A stretch of DNA of 64,000 nucleotides. It comes from Spirosoma aureum. GTDB lineage: Bacteria; Bacteroidota; Bacteroidia; Cytophagales; Spirosomataceae. The notes under the pieces are model-generated. The model searched no databases. It was not told the DNA's origin and was given only the letters and a program-made list of their open reading frames with translations. The position numbers and the translations under genes were made by a program. Shown in pieces: positions 1 through 6,587 of this stretch. The stretch spans positions 3,494,501 through 3,558,500 of the forward strand of contig NZ_CP050063.1 of NCBI RefSeq assembly GCF_011604685.1, read 5' to 3'. How positions within the stretch are numbered: position 1 is the stretch's first letter; each line of letters starts with the position of its first letter.

Positions 1-2
1 CG

Positions 3-383
3 TCATTGCCCAATAACAATTCAGGAACCGATGCCGTAACGCTCAGCGATGGTCGGCAGGTGCTGGTCTACAATCACGTGCTACCGCCGGGCGATCTGGC
101 CAAAGGGCCGCGAACACCGCTGAATCTGGCCGTGTCGAACGATGGTAAAAACTGGTCGGCAGCGGTAATTCTGGAAGATTCACCCATCAGTCAGTATTCG
201 TATCCATCCGTGATTCAAACGAGCGATGGGTTGATTCATGTGATCTATACATGGCGTCGGCAAAAGATCAAACACGCGGTCATTGATCCGAAGAAACTGA
301 AATTGAAACCCATTGAAAACGGCGTTTGGCCCACTCTGGCAGGCTATACGGCACCCATAGCAAAAGAAATAACGAAGGATTGA
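3..383 (+). CDS. Sialidase-fold (BNR) glycosidase, C-terminal part
   Basis: The 5' end lies outside the window; the frame is open from base 3. The visible 126 residues are the last blades of a sialidase-type beta-propeller: an SDGRQVLVYN strand, an Asp-box-like SNDGKNW strand, then YSYPSVIQTSDGLIHVIYTW and a closing KHAVID strand. The family (BNR_2, GH33-like) removes alpha-linked 2-keto-3-deoxy sugars such as sialic acid or Kdo, but related propellers include other pectin-active enzymes, so the substrate is not fixed by what can be seen. The next genes encode a NanA-like aldolase, an acid-sugar kinase and a symporter, so I infer release of a 2-keto-3-deoxy sugar from RG-II (Dha or Kdo). The catalytic Arg triad, Tyr/Glu pair and signal peptide would be upstream of the window. 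Confidence 0.75.
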   Translation, partial: SLPNNNSGTDAVTLSDGRQVLVYNHVLPPGDLAKGPRTPLNLAVSNDGKNWSAAVILEDSPISQYSYPSVIQTSDGLIHVIYTWRRQKIKHAVIDPKKLKLKPIENGVWPTLAGYTAPIAKEITKD

Positions 384-452
384 AACGGTTTTTTGTCATG
401 CAGTCGCTCCGGCGGCCAGGCTACATCAGCAGGACAAAAACACTTTAGAACG

Positions 453-1601
453 ATGACTCAGGCTTTAAAAATACATTTTCCCGGCAAACTGGTTTTTGGT
501 AAAGGCTCTCTGGGGAGCTTAGCCGATGAAATCGGTCTACTGTTGCCCCAGCGGGTACTACTCATAACAATTAGCCCGCTTCTGGGTCAGTTGAAAAGCC
601 TGATCGATAGGCTTGAAAGCAATGGAATTGCGGTTAAGGTTGACACCAGTATTGTTCAGGAACCAACCTTCGATGATTTCGACGCATTACTGCAAGCTGT
701 CGCTCCGTTTAATCCCGACCTCGTGGCAGGCATTGGCGGAGGAAGCGTGCTGGATATTGCCAAACTGGTAGCGGCCCAACTCGACAATGACCAGTCTCTC
801 GCTGAAATCGTTGGCATTGGAAACCTGATCGGAAGGCGTAAAAAACTTATTTGTGTGCCTGCTACATCGGGAACGGGCAGTGAAGCGTCACCGAACGCCA
901 TTTTAGTCGATACGGCCGATAACCAGAAGAAAGGGATCATCAGTCCGTTTCTGGTACCCGACATCGTTTATGTCGATCCGTTGTTGACCATGAGTGTTCC
1001 TCCGGCCATTACCGCAGCTACTGGCATTGATGCACTAACGCATTGCCTGGAGGCTTACACCAACAAATTTGCCCAACCGTTCATCGACATGTACGCCTTT
1101 GAAGGCATGCGTCTGATTGCGGCCAATATCGTGCAGGCCGTTCGGGATGGATCGGACGAAGAAGCGCGTACACAGGTCGCAATGGGTAGTCTGCTGGGTG
1201 GGTTTTGTCTGGGGCCTGTCAACACGGCCGGTGTACATGCCCTGTCATATCCACTGGGCAGTATGTTTCATCTGGCTCACGGACTCTCCAATGCTTTATT
1301 GCTCCCATATGTGATGGAATTCAACGCGTCGGCATCGCTTTGCCGACATGCGCAGGTGGCCGTTGCGCTGGGGTGCGAGCGGGGTAGCACTGATGCCGAA
1401 ACGGCAGCCCGCGGAGTAGCGAAAATCAATGAACTGATTCGCGATTGTGGCATCCCGTCCCGCCTGCGCGATGTAAATATTCCCAGAGAAGCCATTCCAC
1501 AAATGGCAGATGATGCTATGAAGATTACTCGGTTACTGAAAAATAATCCTCGTGAAATTACCCGTGAGGATGCTATTGCCATTTATACAGCCGCCTACTA
1601 A
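453..1601 (+). CDS. Iron-dependent alcohol dehydrogenase family protein
   Basis: A 382-residue group III (Fe-ADH) dehydrogenase with the NAD-binding GIGGGSVLDIAK loop near residue 95 and PATSGTGSE near 140. The four metal ligands are visible as D193, H197, H262 and H276, the same spacing as in E. coli FucO (D196, H200, H263, H277). I chose ATG 453 because the protein then begins just before the usual FPGKLVFGKGS strand; a TTG at 393 would add 20 unrelated residues. It sits 2 bp before an aldolase gene, followed by pdxA2-like and DUF1537 genes. Family members interconvert aldehydes and alcohols with NAD(P)H. In this setting I infer reduction of the aldehyde made by the aldolase. A lactaldehyde reductase role in rhamnose breakdown is the main alternative. 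Confidence 0.88.
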   Translation: MTQALKIHFPGKLVFGKGSLGSLADEIGLLLPQRVLLITISPLLGQLKSLIDRLESNGIAVKVDTSIVQEPTFDDFDALLQAVAPFNPDLVAGIGGGSVLDIAKLVAAQLDNDQSLAEIVGIGNLIGRRKKLICVPATSGTGSEASPNAILVDTADNQKKGIISPFLVPDIVYVDPLLTMSVPPAITAATGIDALTHCLEAYTNKFAQPFIDMYAFEGMRLIAANIVQAVRDGSDEEARTQVAMGSLLGGFCLGPVNTAGVHALSYPLGSMFHLAHGLSNALLLPYVMEFNASASLCRHAQVAVALGCERGSTDAETAARGVAKINELIRDCGIPSRLRDVNIPREAIPQMADDAMKITRLLKNNPREITREDAIAIYTAAY

Positions 1602-1603
1602 TT

Positions 1604-2524
1604 ATGAACCTAAAAAAGAAGTATCAGGGTGTTGTCGTTCCGCTTGTTACGCCCCTGACCGAAGCATACCAATTGGATAGGCCAGCGGTTGAGAAGATAG
1701 TGAGCAATCTTCAGGCGAATGAGGCTATGCCGTTTATTTTAGGAACAACAGGAGAATCGGCTTCGCTTCCTACACCGATAAAAAAGGATTATGTGCAGGA
1801 GGTGGTGCGGCTAAAATCGGCCGATATGATGATATACGCCGGTATTTCGTCAAACTGTCTGGAAGAAACGATCGATTTTGCGAACTACTGTTTCGACTCG
1901 GGTATCGATGCGGTTGCCGCTACACTGCCTTCCTACTACAGCCTCTCAGAAAGTCAGATGAAACGGTATTTCGAACAACTGGCTAATCAGTTGAACGGAC
2001 CGCTAATCATCTATAACATCTTCGCTACCACCCACATGTCGATTCCGCTGGCGGTAATTGACGAATTAAGTTACCACCCCAATATCGTTGGTACGAAGGA
2101 CTCGGAGCGAAGCAGTGAACGACTGAACGAATCCCTGTCTTTATGGGCAAATCGTGCTGATTTTAGCCATTTTATGGGATGGGCAGCAAAGTCGGCACAG
2201 GCGCTTTTGTATGGGTCCGATGGGCTGGTTCCCAGTACCGGCAATCTGTTTCCGGGTATCTACCGGGACATGATGAAGGCGGTTCGGGCTGGCGATGCCG
2301 ATAAAGCCTATGGGTACCAAAACCAATCGGATGTATTTGGCCAGTTGTACCAATCGGGTCGGACACTGGGCGAATCATTATGGGCACTGAAAGTGTTGAT
2401 GCAGGAATATGGCCTTTGTGATCCAACGATGATGCCTCCCCTGCAATCGCTTTCTGAGCGTGAGGCCACCGAACTGAAAACGACCCTGGCCGAACTGGTC
2501 GAAAAAGAAGAAATACAACTGTAA
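1604..2524 (+). CDS. DapA/NanA-family 2-keto-3-deoxy acid aldolase
   Basis: A 306-residue class I aldolase of the dihydrodipicolinate synthase/N-acetylneuraminate lyase family. The Schiff-base lysine is K165 in VGTKDSE and the catalytic tyrosine is Y137 in IIYNIF, the same numbers as in E. coli NanA. The pyruvate-carboxylate loop is GTTGES near residue 47. Family members split 2-keto-3-deoxy sugar acids into pyruvate and an aldehyde. Start ATG is 2 bp after the Fe-ADH stop, and the PdxA2-like gene follows by 8 bp, so the three are almost certainly one transcript. No nanE, nanK or nagB gene is near, which argues against sialic acid as substrate. Dha, Kdo or 2-keto-3-deoxy-rhamnonate are candidates; I favour Dha from the neighbouring kinase and dehydrogenase. 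Confidence 0.87.
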   Translation: MNLKKKYQGVVVPLVTPLTEAYQLDRPAVEKIVSNLQANEAMPFILGTTGESASLPTPIKKDYVQEVVRLKSADMMIYAGISSNCLEETIDFANYCFDSGIDAVAATLPSYYSLSESQMKRYFEQLANQLNGPLIIYNIFATTHMSIPLAVIDELSYHPNIVGTKDSERSSERLNESLSLWANRADFSHFMGWAAKSAQALLYGSDGLVPSTGNLFPGIYRDMMKAVRAGDADKAYGYQNQSDVFGQLYQSGRTLGESLWALKVLMQEYGLCDPTMMPPLQSLSEREATELKTTLAELVEKEEIQL

Positions 2525-2532
2525 GCGAGCAG

Positions 2533-3591
2533 ATGATGTATAAGGATGATAAACCAATTGTTGGAATCACGATGGGTGATCCGGCAAGCATTGGCCCCGA
2601 AATAGCGGTTAAAGCACTGCTCAATCCGGCCATCTATGAACTGTGTAAACCTATTCTGGTGGGCGATGCGCATGTTTTTGCCGATATTGTTGCCCGGCTG
2701 AATCTGAACGCAGTGATCAGGCCGGTCAAATCAGTTCAGGACGCACAATATCAATTGGGGACAATTGATGTGTATGACCTCAACAATGTAGACATTGATC
2801 AGTTACGGTTTGGTGAAATATCGGCAATGGCCGGAGAAGCCGCTTTTGCAGCCGTAAAGACGGTGATCGAGCTGGCCCTGGCCGACGAGATTGACGCTAC
2901 AGTGACCGGCCCGATCAACAAGAAATCGATTAATGAAGCGGGTCATCATTTCGCAGGACACACCGAAATCTACGCCCATTATACCAATACCAAAAAGTAC
3001 GGTATGTTGCTGGTTGAAGATCAGATGAAGGTCATTCATGTATCGACGCATGTGTCGCTTCGGCAGGCCTGCGATCTGGTCAAGAAAGACCGGATTCTGG
3101 AAGTGATTGAACTGCTGCATAATGGCCTGATTTCTCTGGGAGAAACCAATCTGAAAATTGGGGTGGCGGGCCTGAATCCGCACGCGGGCGATTCCGGGCT
3201 GTTTGGCACCGAAGACGATCAGGAAATTTTGCCCGCTGTTGACGAGGCTAAACGGCGGGGTTTCGACGTTGAAGGACCAGTACCGGCCGACACACTATTT
3301 GCGAAAGCGGCTACGGGCTATTACGGAGGTATTGTGGCGATGTATCACGATCAGGGACACATTCCGTTTAAGCTGACCGGTTTTAAATGGAATGCTGAAA
3401 AGAAACAGATGGATAGTGTGAAGGGCGTGAACATTACTATGGGCCTGCCAATCATTCGCACGTCTGTTGACCACGGAACAGCCTTTGAAATTGCGGGTAA
3501 AGGGGTTGCCAGCGCCGACGCGATGGTATTGGCGATTGAGTCGGCAGTCCAGTTGGCGAAATACAGGCGGAAAAGCTTGCTGACAGTGTAA
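2533..3591 (+). CDS. pdxA2: PdxA2-like 4-phospho-threonate dehydrogenase
   Basis: A 352-residue member of the PdxA family of metal- and NAD-dependent beta-decarboxylating dehydrogenases. The start GITMGDPASIGPE is typical, and all three metal-binding histidines are present: H143 in AGHTE, H173 in STHVS and H272 in YHDQGH. Two pathways use this fold: PdxA in pyridoxal phosphate synthesis, and PdxA2, which oxidises 4-phospho-D-threonate (or erythronate) and yields dihydroxyacetone phosphate and CO2. The neighbour at 3696 is a DUF1537 acid-sugar kinase, the known partner of PdxA2, and no pdxJ or other vitamin B6 gene is near, so I assign the catabolic form. The gene follows the aldolase by 8 bp. 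ATG 2533 and ATG 2536 are equally possible starts. Confidence 0.85.
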   Translation: MMYKDDKPIVGITMGDPASIGPEIAVKALLNPAIYELCKPILVGDAHVFADIVARLNLNAVIRPVKSVQDAQYQLGTIDVYDLNNVDIDQLRFGEISAMAGEAAFAAVKTVIELALADEIDATVTGPINKKSINEAGHHFAGHTEIYAHYTNTKKYGMLLVEDQMKVIHVSTHVSLRQACDLVKKDRILEVIELLHNGLISLGETNLKIGVAGLNPHAGDSGLFGTEDDQEILPAVDEAKRRGFDVEGPVPADTLFAKAATGYYGGIVAMYHDQGHIPFKLTGFKWNAEKKQMDSVKGVNITMGLPIIRTSVDHGTAFEIAGKGVASADAMVLAIESAVQLAKYRRKSLLTV

Positions 3592-3604
3592 ATGAATGGT
3601 TAAT

Positions 3605-3683
3605 CAACTTCCTAAAGCGGGCCCGTCCGGCGTTGCAGTTTTGAACCACCCCTCCGCGGATGCGGTTCAACTCTTTCGGGAAG
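3605..3683. repeat. Hairpin-rich leader ahead of the DUF1537 gene
   Basis: The 104-bp gap between the PdxA2-like gene and the kinase is the only long gap in this operon. It holds a 7-bp inverted repeat (ttgaacc 3641-3647 with ggttcaa 3664-3670) around the palindrome tccgcgga (3653-3660). The flanks, aacttcctaaag at 3605 and ctttcgggaag at 3673, resemble the two arms of the cttcccgaaag hairpins seen in other gaps of this window. It could be an mRNA processing or attenuation site, or a decayed copy of that repeat. There is no T-run, so it is not a standard terminator. Confidence 0.4.
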
Positions 3684-3695
3684 CTATAGAACGAA

Positions 3696-4847
3696 ATGAT
3701 CGCGGTTATTGCAGACGATTTAACGGGAGCCGCTGAGCTTGGAGGCATTGGCCTAACGTATGGGCTTCGGGTCGAAATTGCCATGTCGGTCAATCCACAA
3801 TCTACCGCCGATTTGCTGGTAATCGCTACCGATGCCCGGTCGGTTTCGGAGCCGGAAGCTGTGCAGGAAATGACCTGTGCCAGCAAAGCGTTACTTCAGA
3901 TGAAGCCGCGATTGATTTTCAAGAAAGTCGATTCGGTGCTGCGAGGGCATGTTATTGCTGAAACACAGGCACAACAGGCAGTTTTTGGAGTAGAAAAAGC
4001 CCTGATTGTTCCGGCGAATCCGGCGCTGGGCAGAACATTGATCAACGGTACGTATTACGTAAATGGCCAACCGATTGCCCAGACGCATTTTTCCGAAGAT
4101 CCGGAATTTCCGATAACCGATTCGGATGTATTAAGACGGCTCAGCGTTAATTTTGTCCAATTAACCGTGCAGTCGCATACCACAGCGTTACCGAAGCAGG
4201 GAATCGTTATCGGTGAAGTTGCAACAACGGACGATTTACGGGCATGGGCAAAACGGATCAATACGCAGACCCTGATTGGGGGAGGTTCCGGATTTTTTAC
4301 GGCCATACTCGATTCATTGCAACTGCCAGAGTTAGTTGGCAAAGAGCCTGCGAAATTGGGTGAAGTCAGACTTTATGTATGTGGAAGTGCATTTGGTGAG
4401 CGAGTCGCGTTGGTAAAGAAAGCGGCCGATGCTGGCCAGGCCGTGAGTTATATGCCGAACGCGCTGACGCACGTTTTCCGATTTAATGAGTCCGATCTGG
4501 ATGGTTGGGTGGCCGAAATCGTCGGCTGTTTTCAGCACCACAGTCAGGTCATTATCGCTATTGAGCCAGGCCTGATTGATGACGATAAGCAGGCGGCTGT
4601 TCACCTGCGAACGGTAATGGCAATGGCCGTGAGCCGGGTGCTGTCACAAACAAAAACCGATGAGCTGATTATTGAAGGAGGGTCAACCGCTTCGGCTGTG
4701 CTTCGGGCCATTGGTGTCACGCGGCTGGTTCCGGTTCAGGAATTGGGGCCCGGCGTCGTCAGGAGCGATGCCATTGAAAAAGACAGCCTGCATATCACTG
4801 TGAAACCGGGAAGCTATCGATGGCCAGCGGACTTATGGACATGTTGA
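3696..4847 (+). CDS. dtnK: Four-carbon acid sugar kinase (DUF1537), D-threonate kinase-like
   Basis: A 383-residue kinase of the DUF1537 family (N-terminal SBD_N and C-terminal NBD_C domains). The N-terminal signature IADDLTGAAE starts at residue 5 and carries the two Asp that mark the acid-sugar site. FKKVDSVLRGH near residue 75 is the second conserved block, and the nucleotide-binding end is GGSTASAVLRAIG with PGVVRSD downstream. The family phosphorylates C4 acids such as D-threonate and D- or L-erythronate, and also 3-oxo-isoapionate. The PdxA2-like gene just upstream makes D-threonate or erythronate the likely substrate; the phosphorylated acid would then go to dihydroxyacetone phosphate. 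The protein is somewhat shorter than typical members of about 420 residues. The symbol is by analogy and the exact substrate is unproven. Confidence 0.8.
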   Translation: MIAVIADDLTGAAELGGIGLTYGLRVEIAMSVNPQSTADLLVIATDARSVSEPEAVQEMTCASKALLQMKPRLIFKKVDSVLRGHVIAETQAQQAVFGVEKALIVPANPALGRTLINGTYYVNGQPIAQTHFSEDPEFPITDSDVLRRLSVNFVQLTVQSHTTALPKQGIVIGEVATTDDLRAWAKRINTQTLIGGGSGFFTAILDSLQLPELVGKEPAKLGEVRLYVCGSAFGERVALVKKAADAGQAVSYMPNALTHVFRFNESDLDGWVAEIVGCFQHHSQVIIAIEPGLIDDDKQAAVHLRTVMAMAVSRVLSQTKTDELIIEGGSTASAVLRAIGVTRLVPVQELGPGVVRSDAIEKDSLHITVKPGSYRWPADLWTC

Positions 4848-4863
4848 ATAATTTCTAAACCTA

Positions 4864-6468
4864 ATGCCAAACCCAACCCTGAGCGTACTCGATTACCTGA
4901 TAATTGGTACGGTTTTATTCATCAACCTGTATTTTGGGTTGCGGTACGCCCGAAAACAGCAAACCACAGAATTATATTTTGCCGCTAAAGGTCGGGTACC
5001 TGCCTGGGCCATCGGCATGTCATTACTGGCGACACTAATCAGTAGCGTTACCTTTTTAGGGTATCCAAGTGAAGGGTATTCTTCGAACTGGATTTTGCTG
5101 GTACAGGGTTTAATGGTACCCATTATTTTGCTGGGAACGATCTGGTTTATCGTCCCGCTGTACCGCAAAGTAATTGGCCTGAGTACCTACGAATATTTTG
5201 AAAAACGCTTTGGCCGCTTTGCCCGCTATTATAGCTCAATCGCGTTCGTTCTCCGGCAATTTTCGTCCATGGGAACTGTCTTTTTCCTGCTGGCGGTGGC
5301 ATTGACCAACATGACGGGCGCTGATACCTTCTACATCATTGTTATCGTTGGACTGATCATCATCACGGTCAACCTGTTAGGGGGTATTGAAGCTGTTATC
5401 TGGTTAGATGTTTTTCAGGGATTCATGCTGTTTGCCAGTGGCATTCTCTGCGTTACGGTCATCATTTTTTCGGTTAAGGGTGGTCTGCCGGAGATCCTGG
5501 ACATTGCTTCTGCCAATGGTCGAACCGGATTTGGCCCATATGACCTGGATTTTACCAAACTTACGTTCATTGTGATGGTCATCAATGGGGCATTCTACGC
5601 CATTCAGAAATATGGTACCGACCAGACCGTTGTGCAGCGTTATCTGACCGCCAAAACAGATAAAGCAGCTATCAAAGCCTCAATTCTGGGCATCTCGCTA
5701 ACGGTGCCGGTATGGGCACTATTCATGTTTATTGGTACGGCCCTGTTTGTCTACTACAAACAACAGCCTTTACCGCCAACACTACGGCCGGATGCGGTTT
5801 TCCCGTATTTCATCATGACCCGATTCCCAACGGGCGTTGTTGGATTCATTCTGGCAGCCATGATCTCGGCGGCTATCTGTAGCCTGAGCGCCGATCTGAA
5901 CTCGCTGGCTGCTGTGGGTTTAGAAGATTTCTACAAAAAAGCGCGCCCGGCAAGAACCGATAAAGAATACCTGACCGTCAGTAAACTGATTGTTGTTTTT
6001 TCAGGTGTTATTGCCATCCTGATTGGAGCCATCTACCTCCAGGCAGGAAATGAAGGGGTTTTAGGAATCGTATTCACTTTATACGCCATTTTTTCGGGTG
6101 GGATTGTCGGAATTTTTCTGTTGGGTATTTTCAGTGCCCGAGCCAATAAAGAAGGGGTAAATATTGCCATTGTAGTCTGTATTCTGTTTACGGCCTATGC
6201 GTTTCTGACGTCTACCAAAATCGGGTACGGCGATAACAAAAGGCTGCTGCTGGACATGGGCATCTACAATTTCACCCACCACAAGCTGATGCTTGGCGTG
6301 TATAGCCACCTGATCGTTATTGGCGTCGGCTACATAGCCAGCCTGTTCTTCCCAAAACCGGTGCTGGATACCAATCTGTTGTACAGCGGGTGGCGAAATG
6401 CATCCAGATCATCGTCCAAAGAGGAAACATCCACTTCCCGGAAATTCGATGCAATGGGGAAATTATAA
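4864..6468 (+). CDS. Sodium:solute symporter (SSS family), operon 1
   Basis: A 534-residue inner-membrane protein with about 13 hydrophobic segments and the SSS-family layout: TELYFAAKGRVPAWAIGMS after the first helix, GYPSEGY, YEYFEKRFGR in the loop after the third helix, and GGIEAVIWLDVFQG near residue 172. Family members carry sugars, sialic acid, inositol or iodide with Na+. The gene follows the DUF1537 kinase by 16 bp and closes the catabolic operon, so I infer that it imports the sugar acid split by the aldolase at 1604. A strong 36-bp inverted repeat starts 11 bp after its stop and separates it from the glycosidase genes. Substrate cannot be read from sequence. Confidence 0.85.
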   Translation: MPNPTLSVLDYLIIGTVLFINLYFGLRYARKQQTTELYFAAKGRVPAWAIGMSLLATLISSVTFLGYPSEGYSSNWILLVQGLMVPIILLGTIWFIVPLYRKVIGLSTYEYFEKRFGRFARYYSSIAFVLRQFSSMGTVFFLLAVALTNMTGADTFYIIVIVGLIIITVNLLGGIEAVIWLDVFQGFMLFASGILCVTVIIFSVKGGLPEILDIASANGRTGFGPYDLDFTKLTFIVMVINGAFYAIQKYGTDQTVVQRYLTAKTDKAAIKASILGISLTVPVWALFMFIGTALFVYYKQQPLPPTLRPDAVFPYFIMTRFPTGVVGFILAAMISAAICSLSADLNSLAAVGLEDFYKKARPARTDKEYLTVSKLIVVFSGVIAILIGAIYLQAGNEGVLGIVFTLYAIFSGGIVGIFLLGIFSARANKEGVNIAIVVCILFTAYAFLTSTKIGYGDNKRLLLDMGIYNFTHHKLMLGVYSHLIVIGVGYIASLFFPKPVLDTNLLYSGWRNASRSSSKEETSTSRKFDAMGKL

Positions 6469-6479
6469 TATGATTGACT

Positions 6480-6567
6480 CGCTCAATGCAGTCGGTTAGA
6501 GCCGTGCCACGGTTATGCCAAGTAGAATCAGTAACCGTGGCACGGCTCTAACCGACTGCATTGAGCG
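6480..6567. repeat. Perfect 36-bp inverted repeat, 16-nt loop
   Basis: Arms 6480-6515 and 6532-6567 are exact reverse complements over all 36 positions, with a 16-nt loop at 6516-6531. The arm contains the core gccgtgccacgg. No T-run follows on either strand, so a simple intrinsic terminator is unlikely. It lies between the symporter stop and the GH78 start. A strong RNA hairpin here could protect the upstream mRNA 3' end or uncouple the catabolic operon from the glycosidase genes. Other gaps, at 26491 and 29424, carry hairpins with the same GTGCCAC core. Confidence 0.9.
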
Positions 6568-6587
6568 AAACCTGTTTCCTGGCTCAG

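Noticed and set aside
453..1601. Lactaldehyde reductase of a rhamnose route
   Set aside because: Possible by family, but no rhamnose isomerase, kinase or rhamnonate dehydratase is in the window, and the operon partners fit a C4 acid route better. Kept as an alternative only.
3..2524. A sialic acid (Nan) catabolic operon, from a sialidase-fold protein plus a NanA-like aldolase
   Set aside because: No NanE, NanK, NagA or NagB gene is present, while PdxA2-like and DUF1537 genes are. The glycosidases around are for plant pectin, where Kdo and Dha replace sialic acid.
2533..3591. PdxA of vitamin B6 synthesis
   Set aside because: The gene lies between a NanA-like aldolase and a DUF1537 kinase with no pdxJ nearby, which is the setting of catabolic PdxA2.
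6480..6567. Terminal inverted repeats of an insertion sequence remnant
   Set aside because: The arms are separated by 16 nt only, with no transposase fragment or target duplication visible.
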